Assembly: GCA_951812395.1 (NCBI GenBank)
Contig: CATOSD010000001.1
Location: forward strand, 434,001 to 498,000
Origin: an uncultured Dehalococcoidia bacterium
Lineage (GTDB): Bacteria > Chloroflexota > Dehalococcoidia > Lucifugimonadales > CATOSD01
Reading direction: 5' to 3'
DNA: 64,000 nucleotides
Position 1 is the stretch's first letter; each line of letters begins with the position of its first letter. The notes below the pieces were generated by a model. The model ran no database searches. It saw only the letters and a program-made list of their open reading frames with translations, and had not been told where the DNA came from. Position numbers and translations under genes: made by a program. Positions 24,252 through 32,208 of the stretch are shown here, piece by piece.

Positions 24252-24947
24252 CTACGCCAGCTCGGAGGGCGCCAGCGTGGCCACGTAGGGCAGGTTGCGG
24301 TAGTGGTCCCGGTAGTCTAGGCCGTAGCCGACCACGAACTCGTCGGGTATCTCGAATCCCACCCAGCGAAGCGGCACCGGCACGGTGCGGCGGGACTTCT
24401 TGTCCAGCAGCGCGCACACCTCCAGCGAGGCGGGGCGTTTGAAGCTGAGGTACTTCAGCAGGAAGTCGAGGGTCATGCCGCTGTCAACGATGTCCTCGAC
24501 CACGATCACGTGCCGCCCCGCGACGTCGGTGTCGATGTCCTTTACGATCTTCACGCCGGAGCCGCCGCGACCCGAGTAGCTCGAAACGGCCATAACCTCC
24601 ACCACGGCGGGCACGTCCATCGCGCGCATAAGGTCGGTCATGAAGCAGAGCGCGCCGCGCAGCACGCCTATCAGCACCAGGTCGCGGCCGCGGTACTCTG
24701 CCGATATGCGGTTACCTATCTCGCGCACGCGCCGGGCGATGTCATCGGCGGAGTAAAGCACGCGGTCGAGACCGCGCGGAAGTGTGGCGGGAACGGGCGC
24801 GACATAGCGCGGAGTGGCGTAAATCGTTTCAGCATGAGGCAGGGCGTATTCTGGAGACAATGCAACCACCCCGAGGGCCAGGAGTGTACGCGCCCATGAT
24901 AGCGGCTCCGGTTGCGTAGCGCAAACGACGGGAGCTGGGTGGCGCAA
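24252..24947 (-). CDS. hpt: Hypoxanthine phosphoribosyltransferase (start uncertain)
   Basis: A purine-salvage enzyme making IMP or GMP from hypoxanthine or guanine and PRPP. Motifs: LDRVLYSADDIARRVREIGN (the usual start of the family), VLRGALCFMTDLMRAM, EVMAVSSYSGRGGSGVKIVK and the PRPP loop VIVVEDIVDSGMTLDFLLKY. The C-terminus FVVGYGLDYRDHYRNLPYVA is complete. The frame from 24947 adds about 58 residues before the conserved start. No good in-frame ATG with a ribosome site lies closer, so the start may be a GTG/TTG near 24870 or the extension may be real. Confidence 0.92.
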   Translation of the reverse strand: MRHPAPVVCATQPEPLSWARTLLALGVVALSPEYALPHAETIYATPRYVAPVPATLPRGLDRVLYSADDIARRVREIGNRISAEYRGRDLVLIGVLRGALCFMTDLMRAMDVPAVVEVMAVSSYSGRGGSGVKIVKDIDTDVAGRHVIVVEDIVDSGMTLDFLLKYLSFKRPASLEVCALLDKKSRRTVPVPLRWVGFEIPDEFVVGYGLDYRDHYRNLPYVATLAPSELA

Positions 24948-25048
24948 GCTCGTCGCCGAATGGCAGATCGGTCACGTCCCCAACGCGGAACATCGCGTTC
25001 TCGTGCCCTGTATCCTATCGTGTAGCCTGATTCAGACGCCTCATTTTG

Positions 25049-25375
25049 TCAGCCGTCGCGGGCCAGCCGCGCGCTCACCAGCCGGTTCAGACTCACGCCT
25101 TCATCTGCCGCCTGTAAGGCGAGGGCACGATGCGTTTCCGGCAGAATCCGCACCACGAACTTGCCGCTGTAGCTGCGATCCGCAAAGGGCTGGGGCGGCG
25201 TTTCGTTGGAGGCCCGCATGTCGTTGAGGGACTCGGCGACGACTTGGCGTATGCCGGCGAATGCCTCTTCGGGAGTGGGCGCGAGCCAACTCAGCGACGG
25301 AAATTCGGCGCAAAGGCCAAGGTACTCGTCATCCTCGGCCGACCAGGTGATGCGGTAAGTGTAGCGGTCCTTCAT
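25049..25375 (-). CDS. hicB: HicB antitoxin
   Basis: A 108-residue HicB: a partial RNase-H-like N-terminal fold (YTYRITWSAEDDEYLGLCAE then FPSLSWLAPTPEEAFAGIRQ) and a C-terminal ribbon-helix-helix (GKFVVRILPETHRALALQAA then DEGVSLNRLVSARLAR). I chose the ATG at 25375; the frame is open to 25465 but those residues are not HicB-like. It lies 70 bases after hicA on the same strand. HicB neutralises HicA and represses the operon through its DNA-binding domain. Confidence 0.92.
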   Translation of the reverse strand: MKDRYTYRITWSAEDDEYLGLCAEFPSLSWLAPTPEEAFAGIRQVVAESLNDMRASNETPPQPFADRSYSGKFVVRILPETHRALALQAADEGVSLNRLVSARLARDG

Positions 25376-25445
25376 TCCGAGTATGTCCTGAGGGTGTCTA
25401 CCAATCTTCAAAACTACGGGTATGTCCACAAGCGAACGCTTCAGC

Positions 25446-25700
25446 TCATCCAGTGGGTTCCACACTTCCCAACTTCTCTAGCGCCTTGATAACCTGCCGG
25501 ACTTGGTATGCTTTTGCCATACCCTTGTCGTTTTGAATATTGATTCTCGGGTCTCCGGCCCAGGGTGTGCGATAAATCATGTGGCTGGAACTGCCTTGCC
25601 GACGACTTCCGAAGAAGTGGTCGCATGTTCTGACTAACTCGGCAAATCGCACACCCTGTGGATTCCTTCTAAGCCTAAGAATGGCCTCTTCTATATTCAA
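25446..25700 (-). CDS. hicA: HicA mRNA-interferase toxin
   Basis: An 84-residue HicA-type toxin with the double-stranded-RNA-binding-like fold and the catalytic His in SSHMIYRTPWAG; the end QVRQVIKALEKLG is typical. HicA cleaves mRNA in stressed cells. The start used is a TTG (25698-25700) with AAAGGGG upstream. The same frame stays open further up and reads plausibly (GVTAWSKQTLKGNGPLN), while an ATG at 25733-25735 with AAGGAG is one base out of frame. The true N-terminus is therefore uncertain. hicA then hicB is the standard order. Confidence 0.88.
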   Translation of the reverse strand: MNIEEAILRLRRNPQGVRFAELVRTCDHFFGSRRQGSSSHMIYRTPWAGDPRINIQNDKGMAKAYQVRQVIKALEKLGSVEPTG

Positions 25701-25819
25701 TGGGCCGTTCCCCTTTAAAGTCTGTTTGGACCATGCTGTTACTCCTTCAATCTGGTGACACGATTGTTACTTTGACGCTGAACACCACTTCATACATGAC
25801 ACACTATATTCGCCACGTG

Positions 25820-25849
25820 ATAGTATCAATAATGGTATCATGATGTCAA
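25820..25849 (-). promoter_or_regulatory. Sigma-70-type promoter of hicAB with repeated TGATAC operator-like motif
   Basis: On the minus strand: -35 TTGACA (25844-25849), an 18-base spacer, then -10 TACTAT (25820-25825). Inside it the motif TGATAC occurs twice in direct repeat, 12 bases apart, overlapping the spacer and the -10. This is a good candidate for HicB autoregulation. The element lies about 120 bases upstream of hicA. Confidence 0.7.
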
Positions 25850-26040
25850 GTGGATGCGCGCGGGTAGACCGATGATGACCAACGGCCAACCCTCCCACTC
25901 TCCAACAATAGGGAGACTTTCGAATTGCGCTGTCTACGTTGCCCCGCTTGACCCTTCCGGGGATGCTGCTCTATGCTAGCGCTTGCTCGCGCGCGAGCAC
26001 TTTCGCCGACCACCCCATCGAGCACCGAGGAGAACTCCCA

Positions 26041-26730
26041 ATGGCCCAGGACGACGCTGACGCCGGCGCGAACGCCGGGGGACGCCTGTTGAACGAGGTC
26101 GATTCCAAGCGGCTGCTCTCGGAGGCGGGCATCAACACCAACGCCACCGAGCTGGCGCGCAGCCGCGACGAGGCGGTGGAGCTGGCCCGCCGGATTGGCC
26201 ATCCCGTCGTCCTCAAGATCGCGTCGCCCGACGTGGTGCACAAGAGCGACGCCGGCGGCGTGTTGGTCGGCGTGTCCGGCGACGACGCGGTGGCCTCGGC
26301 CTACGATCAGATAGTCGCGGCCGTCGCCGCCGCCCAGCCCGGCGCGCGCGTCGACGGCGTCTCGGTGCAGGCCATGGCCGAGCCGGGCGTCGAGGTCATC
26401 ATCGGCGTGTCGAGGGACCCGCAGTTTGGGCCGCTGCTCATGTTCGGCCTCGGCGGAGTGCTCGTTGAGGTGCTGGGTGACGTCTCGTTCCGCGTCGCGC
26501 CGCTCACCGAGCGTGACGCCGCCGAGATGGTGCGCGAGATCAAGGGCTACCCCATCCTTCGCGGCCACCGCGGCGGCCCTCCCGCCGACCTCGACGCCAT
26601 CGAGCGCGCCCTGCTCGACCTGTCCCGGTTCGTGGACGCCCGCCCCGACGTGGGCGAGGTCGACCTCAACCCCATCATCGCGCACTCGAAGGGACTCACC
26701 GCCGTGGACGCGCGGGTGGTGCTGGTCTAA
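26041..26730 (+). CDS. ADP-forming acyl-CoA synthetase, beta (ATP-grasp) subunit
   Basis: A 229-residue ATP-grasp protein of the ACD/succinyl-CoA synthetase type. Motifs: LLSEAGINTNATELARSRDE, HPVVLKIASPDVVHKSDAGG (nucleotide-binding Lys), VIIGVSRDPQFGPLLMFGLG and the metal-binding EVDLNPIIAHSKGLTAVDAR. The start at 26041 is an ATG with GAGGAG upstream; upstream frame residues are Ala/Ser-rich and unlikely. With the alpha-subunit gene downstream it would make ATP from an acyl-CoA, ADP and phosphate. The substrate is unknown. Confidence 0.93.
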   Translation: MAQDDADAGANAGGRLLNEVDSKRLLSEAGINTNATELARSRDEAVELARRIGHPVVLKIASPDVVHKSDAGGVLVGVSGDDAVASAYDQIVAAVAAAQPGARVDGVSVQAMAEPGVEVIIGVSRDPQFGPLLMFGLGGVLVEVLGDVSFRVAPLTERDAAEMVREIKGYPILRGHRGGPPADLDAIERALLDLSRFVDARPDVGEVDLNPIIAHSKGLTAVDARVVLV

Positions 26731-26762
26731 AGCCGTCGTCACACGTGGTAATGCACCCGTAG

Positions 26763-26783
26763 GGGCAGGTTTTAAACCTGCCC
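26763..26783. repeat. R4 palindrome
   Basis: GGGCAGGTTT and its inverse AAACCTGCCC around a single T, with GTAG just upstream. It lies between the two acyl-CoA synthetase genes, next to an R1 repeat. Confidence 0.75.
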
Positions 26784-26800
26784 GTTGTGAGCACCCCAAT

Positions 26801-26842
26801 GTCCCTTCCAACTTGATGGGGGAAGGTTAGGATGGGGGTGAA
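26801..26842. repeat. R1 palindromic repeat
   Basis: TCCCTTCCAACTTGATGGGG followed by GAAGGTTAGGATGGGGGTGA; the palindromic core is degraded but the ends are intact. It separates the beta and alpha synthetase genes. Confidence 0.75.
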
Positions 26843-26905
26843 GTGTACGAGGCACTACCATTTCCTACCGAGACTGACGCAATTGAAAAACTTCCGGAGC
26901 CGACA

Positions 26906-28321
26906 ATGAGCATCGACGTACAGAAGATAGACCGCGCCCTCAATCCCTCCACGGTCGCCGTGGTGGGCGACAAGAAGGTCACCGGCTACATGTGGCTCAG
27001 AAACATGAGCACCTTCACGGGGCCGGTGTACTCCGTGCAGATAGACCCCAGTGACATCCCCGGCATCGAGGAGATGGGCATTCCCAACTACTCCAGCCTC
27101 ACCGAGATCCCGGGCGACGTGGACTACGTGCTGGTCGCCGTGCCCCGCAGGGTCGCCCCGTTCGTGCTCAAGGACGCCATAGACAAGGGCGTGGGCGGCG
27201 TGGGCATGTTCACGTCCGGCTTCGCCGAGACCGGCAGCGACGAGGGCGTCGAGCTGCAGGAGCGCGTCACCCAGATGGCGCTCGACGCCGGCCTGGTGCT
27301 GCTCGGCCCCAACTGCATGGGACTGTTCAACGCCGAGCTGGGCGTCCGGTTCGGACAGGACCAGGTCGCCGGCGAGGGCGGCCCGGTCGTCTTCCTGTCC
27401 CAGAGCGGCGGCCACGGCGGCGCGTTCTCCGTGGCTGCGCAGTCCAGCGGCGTAAAGCTCAACAAGGTGGTCAGCTTCGGCAACGGCGTGGTGCTGGAGA
27501 ACGCCGACTGGCTGGAGTACTTCGCGCAGGACGAAGCCACCGAGTTCATCGCCATGTACGTGGAGAGCGTGCGCGACGGGCGCCGCTTCTTCCGGCTGCT
27601 CAAGGAGGCCTGCCAGATCAAGCCCGTTGTCATCTGGAAGGGCGGGCAGACCGCGGAGGGCAAGCGGGCCACCTCATCCCACACGGGCGCGATCGCCGAG
27701 TCCATGGACACCTGGGACGTGGTTATCAGGCAGGCGGGCGCCATACGCGCCGACTCCATGACCGAGACCGTGGACATACTCAAGGCGCTTACGACGTTCG
27801 CCCCGTTCACCGGCGACGGCATAGGGCTGACCGGCGGCTCCGGCGGGCAATCGGTATCGATGTCCGACGCCTTCAGCAAGGCCGGGCTGCGTGTGCCCAT
27901 GCTCACCCAGGCGTCCTTCGACCGGCTGGAGGAGTTCTTCCAGGTGATAGGCGCGAGCTACCTGAACCCGGTGGACATGGGCGGCATGAACCGCCCGATG
28001 ATGGAGTCGATAGTCGACATACTGTCCGGCGACGCCAACGTGGACGTGGTGGTGATGCAGCTCAGCCCGCGCGAGCTCCAGCGCTCGGCCGAGCGCGGCG
28101 CGGCGCACGTAGCGGCGCTCACCCGCGCGCGGGAGGAGACGGGCAAGCCGGTGGCGGCGGTGCTCTTCTCGCCCGACCCCTACGGCGACGGCGAGGCGCT
28201 CAAGGAGCTGGACCTGCAGCTGCAGGCGGCAGGCATCCCCAGCTACCCCAGCTACGAGCGCGCGGCGTTCTCGATAAGAAAGGTGGCCGACTACTACCGG
28301 AGGCGGGAGGCGTTACAATAG
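26906..28321 (+). CDS. ADP-forming acyl-CoA synthetase, alpha (CoA-binding) subunit
   Basis: A 471-residue CoA-binding/ligase protein of the ACD alpha type. It begins at the ATG 26906 with GGAG seven bases upstream; the open frame to 26843 runs back into the R1 repeat. Seen: LNPSTVAVVGDKKVTGYMWL (Rossmann CoA-binding domain), LLGPNCMGLFNAELGVRFGQ, FLSQSGGHGGAFSVAA and KRATSSHTGAIAESMDTWDV, whose His is the likely phospho-carrier. It pairs with the ATP-grasp gene upstream, 175 bases away across two repeats. In a scavenger this pair would conserve energy from acyl-CoA breakdown. Confidence 0.92.
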   Translation: MSIDVQKIDRALNPSTVAVVGDKKVTGYMWLRNMSTFTGPVYSVQIDPSDIPGIEEMGIPNYSSLTEIPGDVDYVLVAVPRRVAPFVLKDAIDKGVGGVGMFTSGFAETGSDEGVELQERVTQMALDAGLVLLGPNCMGLFNAELGVRFGQDQVAGEGGPVVFLSQSGGHGGAFSVAAQSSGVKLNKVVSFGNGVVLENADWLEYFAQDEATEFIAMYVESVRDGRRFFRLLKEACQIKPVVIWKGGQTAEGKRATSSHTGAIAESMDTWDVVIRQAGAIRADSMTETVDILKALTTFAPFTGDGIGLTGGSGGQSVSMSDAFSKAGLRVPMLTQASFDRLEEFFQVIGASYLNPVDMGGMNRPMMESIVDILSGDANVDVVVMQLSPRELQRSAERGAAHVAALTRAREETGKPVAAVLFSPDPYGDGEALKELDLQLQAAGIPSYPSYERAAFSIRKVADYYRRREALQ

Positions 28322-28362
28322 AGTAGCGGCAACCACCGGAGTAGGTAGGACGGGAGAAGGCC

Positions 28363-28626
28363 ATGCCCATAATCAAGGACGTGAGGGCCAGGTTTTACAG
28401 GGGGAAACTGGTCCCTTTGCAGCCCCTCGAAATCAAAGAGGGCGAGGTCGTGACCATAAGAGTAGAGGTCGAAACGCCGGAAGAGCGCGCTGAGCGAGTC
28501 AAGCGTGCACGCGAGACGTTGAAGAGGACGGCCGGCGGCTGGAAGGGCCTGGTTGACACAGACAAGCTGTTGAAGGATATCTACGAAGCGCGGGCGGCCG
28601 GCATCGAGTTGCCTCCGGAGGACTAG
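28363..28626 (+). CDS. DUF104-type antitoxin
   Basis: An 87-residue protein whose first half, IIKDVRARFYRGKLVPLQPL then EIKEGEVVTIRVEVE, is the DUF104 (AF2212-type) beta-barrel fold found in small antitoxins. The second half is a charged helix (RAERVKRARETLKRTAGGWK) that would bind a partner. It ends 6 bases before a VapC-like PIN gene, the standard arrangement. Confidence 0.85.
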   Translation: MPIIKDVRARFYRGKLVPLQPLEIKEGEVVTIRVEVETPEERAERVKRARETLKRTAGGWKGLVDTDKLLKDIYEARAAGIELPPED

Positions 28627-28632
28627 GCCGCA

Positions 28633-29034
28633 ATGCGCTATCTCGTTGATACCGACTGGATAATCCACGCTCTAAACCGGATTCCAGCCGTGGTTCAGCG
28701 CCTTAATGAGTTCCAAGTCGCAGGCATTGGCATAAGCATAATCTCGATGGCGGAACTGTACCAGGGCGTATTCTACGCCTACGACCCGGAGGCCAGCGAA
28801 GCGCTCCTAATCGAGTCCGTAAGCCAATACGAGGTCCTTCAACTGGATGACGATATCTGCCGCACATTTGGACGGGAAAGGGGCAGGCTGAAAGCGGCGG
28901 GAACGCCAATCGGTGACCTCGACCTGCTGATAGGCTGCACCGCGTTGACGTATGGGCTCACCCTGTTGAGCAACAACCGCCGGCATTTCGGGCGGCTGGA
29001 GGGGCTGGACATCATTTCGGTGGGTGACGCATGA
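28633..29034 (+). CDS. VapC-type PIN-domain ribonuclease toxin
   Basis: A 133-residue PIN protein with all acidic positions visible: MRYLVDTDWIIHALN (first Asp), ISIISMAELYQGVFYAYDPE (Glu), TPIGDLDLLIGCTALTYGLT (Asp pair) and LLSNNRRHFGRLEGLDIISV (C-terminal strand). It is intact, unlike the PIN gene at 1779, and forms a complete toxin-antitoxin pair with the DUF104 protein upstream. Confidence 0.92.
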   Translation: MRYLVDTDWIIHALNRIPAVVQRLNEFQVAGIGISIISMAELYQGVFYAYDPEASEALLIESVSQYEVLQLDDDICRTFGRERGRLKAAGTPIGDLDLLIGCTALTYGLTLLSNNRRHFGRLEGLDIISVGDA

Positions 29035-29224
29035 ATCCCTGGGGCACAGCCTCTGGCGTTACACGGGATCGCCCGGAACGCTCGATTACCACACGCTTGG
29101 CCAGGACGTGAATCTGACAGGGGGCGCGTTGGTCAAACAGCGCCTGAAGTTCCAGTGGTACGACCTGCTGAACAACGAATTCAAGACCCGCGGAGGGACT
29201 TGGAACAGGCATTTCTTAGCGTAA
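29024..29224 (+). CDS. Doubtful 66-codon frame after vapC
   Basis: A GTG-started frame overlapping the vapC end by 11 bases (begins MTHESLGHSLWRYTGSPGTL). I do not recognise it, and there is no clear ribosome site. It may be a relic or noise; the stretch 29035-29276 otherwise shows nothing I can support. Confidence 0.2.
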   Translation: MTHESLGHSLWRYTGSPGTLDYHTLGQDVNLTGGALVKQRLKFQWYDLLNNEFKTRGGTWNRHFLA

Positions 29225-29276
29225 GCTCCTACGACCGGACAACAAACGGAATCGTACTCATCGAAAGGAGCATGAC

Positions 29277-29927
29277 GTGAAGAAGATGATAACGGCCAAC
29301 AGGAAGCTCGCGATTGCATCTGCCGCAGCGCTTATCGTAATCCTCTGCGCCCTCGCCGTCGCAGTTGCGGGGAACTTGGGGCAGACAGTAACGCTGGTTG
29401 ACCCGCCTGCCATGACGTTGACCTACGAGGTTTACGGCACAGGGGCAACCGTCGGCGACCGAACCATCCCGCGCTTCAAAGAGATCAGAACGCTCGAATA
29501 CCGAGGCAAGAACGATTGGCGTGAGACCGTCATAACGTCTCCTGAGCTGGACTTGGGCAGATACGGTACGGGCACAAATGTCGGTTCTTACTACGAGGTG
29601 CGCGGCAACACGATAACGGAGTACGACGCTATGGACGGGTACATGGAGAGCCACACTCGTGATGGTTCTAGCACGGAGATTCCAAATGGGGCCTTCGCGT
29701 TCACCAGTACGCCTGTGGAGTCTCCTCTAGGCCCGGACGTTACAGGCACGGGTGTTACGACTGACGCTCAGGTCTGTATCAACGGCAACTGCTCCGACAA
29801 CGCCTCAGGTGTCAAATTCTCAAACAACGGGATAGAGGTTATCGTGCTGAGTGGTGTGGACTACACGATCCCCATGAAGTACGGCGACTACTTCCTCTTG
29901 AAGTCCGCAGTGATAAATGACCAATAG
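29277..29927 (+). CDS. Exported hypothetical protein
   Basis: A 216-residue protein with an N-terminal signal or anchor (RKLAIASAAALIVILCALAV, about residues 9-28) and an extracellular, Thr/Gly/Asp-rich beta-type domain with one cysteine pair (VCINGNCSD), which could form a disulfide. I do not recognise the family. A good AAAGGAG lies before the GTG start. A strong terminator follows 23 bases after the stop, so it forms its own transcription unit. Confidence 0.7.
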   Translation: MKKMITANRKLAIASAAALIVILCALAVAVAGNLGQTVTLVDPPAMTLTYEVYGTGATVGDRTIPRFKEIRTLEYRGKNDWRETVITSPELDLGRYGTGTNVGSYYEVRGNTITEYDAMDGYMESHTRDGSSTEIPNGAFAFTSTPVESPLGPDVTGTGVTTDAQVCINGNCSDNASGVKFSNNGIEVIVLSGVDYTIPMKYGDYFLLKSAVINDQ

Positions 29928-29950
29928 GCCCTAAGTTACTGCGTAGTCAA

Positions 29951-29983
29951 GGCCCCGAAAAGTCTAGACTTTTCGGGGCCTTT
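29951..29983 (+). terminator. Rho-independent terminator
   Basis: A perfect 30-base palindrome with arms GGCCCCGAAAAGTCT and AGACTTTTCGGGGCC, followed by TTTGTT. It closes the exported-protein gene ending at 29927. Nothing else is seen up to 30185. Confidence 0.92.
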
Positions 29984-30185
29984 GTTCGAGTGTCGTCGAG
30001 TCCATGACTTAGCCCACAAGGGCAAGCGATACTAGGCGCGGGGGCTTTCCGCCGTAGTCTGGCTTGTAAGGGAAATTCCTGGTTTTGCCCCACTGTGGAG
30101 CCCCCCGGTGAGCAATCTCGCGTTCCGTTGACTCTGGTGATTAGGCCCGCTTATCCTTCTCACAGACATTTCGATAGGGTGCGAC

Positions 30186-30446
30186 ATGAGCGAGATGGAT
30201 TTTCCCGCACATGTGATTCTGGCCATGTTCGTGGCGTTCGTTGTGCTCCCTGTAGCCGGTGTCTATTCGATGATAGTTTACCAGCGTCGGCAGCAGGTTC
30301 GGCAGTCCAAAGACAAGGTTAGACAAGATGAACCCAGCCTCGAAGACGACATCGACTTGCTGGTGAGTATGAATTCGCCATTCGTAGACGACGCCAAAGC
30401 TTTGCGTCGAGCCCAGACAGAACGGTGCCCCAATTGCAGCGAATGA
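30186..30446 (+). CDS. Small single-pass membrane protein with C-terminal CPNC motif
   Basis: An 86-residue frame: N-terminal membrane helix (FPAHVILAMFVAFVVLPVAG, about residues 6-25), a short basic cytoplasmic segment (YQRRQQVRQSKDKVRQ), an acidic stretch and a final ERCPNCSE. The two Cys two residues apart could bind metal or be redox-active. Not recognised. Start ATG with AGGG upstream. Codon use and the membrane helix make a real gene plausible. Confidence 0.5.
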   Translation: MSEMDFPAHVILAMFVAFVVLPVAGVYSMIVYQRRQQVRQSKDKVRQDEPSLEDDIDLLVSMNSPFVDDAKALRRAQTERCPNCSE

Positions 30447-30546
30447 CCGTTTGGCCGATGGAAACCGTGCCTTTTCCTTCTGGTCGCTTAACGCATTACC
30501 TTCTTGAGCGGCTGTAGGCACCCCGTTCGCCCAAGGTCTTTTCGTT

Positions 30547-30581
30547 GTCATGCTGAGCGGAGTGAAACGGAGTCGAGATAG
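30547..30581. repeat. Diverged R2 repeat truncating an ATPase gene
   Basis: GTCATGCTGAGCGGAGTGAA followed by ACGGAGTCGAGATAG, related to the TCATTCCGAGCG family. It abuts and terminates the ATPase fragment read on the minus strand. Confidence 0.65.
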
Positions 30582-30718
30582 CCGTCGACAGCCGACAGCA
30601 GTCTGCTCTTGCCAGACGCGTTCGGTCCCACGAACACGTTCACACGCTCGTCGAACTGGATGTCCACCGGCTCGGTGAACGGCGGCACATTGCCATATCG
30701 AATCCTGGTCAGGCGCAT
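30548..30718 (-). pseudogene. 5' fragment of a RecF/SMC-like AAA ATPase
   Basis: From the ATG at 30718 the minus strand reads MRLTRIRYGNVPPFTEPVDI then QFDERVNVFVGPNASGKSRL (Walker A), LLSAVDG and a tail SVSLRSA coded by the R2 repeat, where it stops. Only about 50 of several hundred expected residues remain; the Walker B and signature motifs are absent. This N-terminus is typical of overcoming-lysogenisation-defect or RecF-like ATPases, which often belong to defence modules. The rest is not found nearby. Confidence 0.75.
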
Positions 30719-30851
30719 GTCGCAAACCCCGCGCGGCCAATGTAGTTGCTTGTCAACAGGCAACCATATTGTAGCCGTGCAACAACCGTTCCGGCAATCG
30801 GGCCCGCCCCCAAGAAGCTGTCTCATGTTACCGGGTGTACAAGTCTTCGTC

Positions 30852-30876
30852 TTTCCCGCGAAAGCGGGAACCCAGG
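30852..30876. repeat. R3 palindrome
   Basis: TTCCCGCGAAAGCGGGAA followed by CCCAGG. It lies before L1 copy B; a second R3 follows that copy at 31486. Confidence 0.75.
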
Positions 30877-30949
30877 AGGGCCGCGGCATCCGCGTGGTGT
30901 CCGCCTGGCAATCTGACACCGCCCCCGCGCCCAACCCCGCGCCCACCGC

Positions 30950-31480
30950 CATCGCCCTGCGTTCACCACACCGCTCAGCCACCGTCCCCCGAACGCCCCA
31001 ACCCACACCTCGTCCGCACCTCCTCCCCCCCGCCCGCCCCCATTCGCGCCTCCGCACCCGAAAAAAGTGTCACCCTCGCGCGCCGCCCGTGCTCCGTCCC
31101 TGCCACACGCATGCCCCGCGCACGTCCCGCCTCTTCCCCACGACTGCGCCAATTCTCCCCACAAATCCGCCCCGACCCCAAGACTTCGCCACGCCCTCTT
31201 GAAATATGCGCACAGCCGTGCTACCCTCGCCAGGCGAGGGACAGACCCCGCGGCCCGGCAACACTACGCCCAACCGGGGTGAGGGCCCAGGCACCCGTTG
31301 GGGCGTCAAAAGCTGGCCACCGGCCACAGGCCACTGACCACCGACGCCCTCCTGTCCTCCTCTGTCACGCGGTGCGACACCTGTTCCCCAAAAGCCCGCG
31401 CCGGGCGTTACAGATTCGCGAGAGACCGGCGGCGCCCTCAGCTATGGGGCGCGCAGAATGTCGCAGAAACTGACAGATCT
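30950..31480 (+). repeat. L1 long dispersed repeat, copy B
   Basis: About 530 bases matching the inverse of 9763-10260 along its length, ending CGCAGAATGTCGCAGAAACT. It is very C-rich on this strand and has no convincing protein. R3 palindromes border the segment at about 30852 and 31486, so the whole block could have moved together. The 30719-30950 portion shows no gene. Confidence 0.75.
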
Positions 31481-31485
31481 TTTGA

Positions 31486-31509
31486 CTCCCGCCTTCGCGG
31501 GAACCCAGA
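31486..31509. repeat. R3 palindrome
   Basis: ACTCCCGCCTTCGCGGGAAC then CCAG; it borders L1 copy B on its right. Confidence 0.7.
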
Positions 31510-31571
31510 AGGCGGCGGATTTGGAGGAAGGTCGTCCGGTAGACTGACACAGGGTAACGCCCGCTATCGCG

Positions 31572-31600
31572 TTACGGCAGAGGCACACAAGGGCTATAAT
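31572..31600 (+). promoter_or_regulatory. Sigma-70-type promoter of lepB
   Basis: -35 TTACGG (31572-31577), a 17-base spacer, then a consensus -10 TATAAT (31595-31600). Transcription would begin near 31607, only a few bases before the lepB ATG at 31613, so the mRNA is probably leaderless. Confidence 0.7.
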
Positions 31601-31612
31601 GTTAGCTGTACC

Positions 31613-32200
31613 ATGAGAGAAGTTGCTCGCGAACTTATCGAGACGACCATTCTGGCGCTGCTCATCTTCCTGGCGCTGCAGTTCAGCGTCCAGAACTTTC
31701 GCGTGGAAGGGTCCAGCATGGAGCCGACGCTCCAGGAGGGCCAGTACATCATCGTCAACAGGCTCGCTTACCTCAACTTCGCCTACGAGCACCTGGAGGG
31801 GCTGCTGCCGTTCGTGGACTTTCGTGGCGACGAGGCCGCCGTGTTCCCGCTGCAGCCCCCCGAGCGCGGCGACGTGGCCATCTTCCGCTATCCCGAAGAC
31901 CCCTCGCTCGACTTCGTGAAGCGCGTGATAGGCCTGCCCGGCGACACGGTCTCGATCGATCACGGCCAGGTTTACGTGAACGGCGTCGCCATCGACGAAC
32001 CCTACCTCACCCAGGTAGATCACCGCGACATGGAGGAGCGGCTCATCCCCGGCGGCTCGTACTTCGTGCTTGGCGACAACCGGCGCCGGAGCGATGATTC
32101 CCGCGGCTGGGGCAACGTGCCCTCCGAGAACTTCGTGGGCAAGGCCTGGGTCATCTACTGGCCGTTCGGCAGCTTCGCCACCATCGGCGCGGAAGGCTGA
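31613..32200 (+). CDS. lepB: Signal peptidase I
   Basis: A 195-residue membrane protease removing signal peptides. One N-terminal TM (about residues 9-25), the catalytic Ser in VEGSSMEPTLQEGQYIIVNR (Ser35), the general-base Lys in DFVKRVIGLPGDTVSIDHGQ (Lys103), and the C-terminal box FVLGDNRRRSDDSRGWGNVP. The ATG at 31613 follows a consensus promoter, and no Shine-Dalgarno is present, in keeping with a leaderless transcript. The exonuclease gene begins 8 bases after the stop. Confidence 0.95.
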   Translation: MREVARELIETTILALLIFLALQFSVQNFRVEGSSMEPTLQEGQYIIVNRLAYLNFAYEHLEGLLPFVDFRGDEAAVFPLQPPERGDVAIFRYPEDPSLDFVKRVIGLPGDTVSIDHGQVYVNGVAIDEPYLTQVDHRDMEERLIPGGSYFVLGDNRRRSDDSRGWGNVPSENFVGKAWVIYWPFGSFATIGAEG

Positions 32201-32208
32201 GCGCGACC

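Noticed and set aside
30950..31480. Protein-coding frames inside L1 copy B (up to about 110 codons)
   Set aside because: They are Pro/Arg-rich, not conserved in frame with copy A, and look like composition artefacts.
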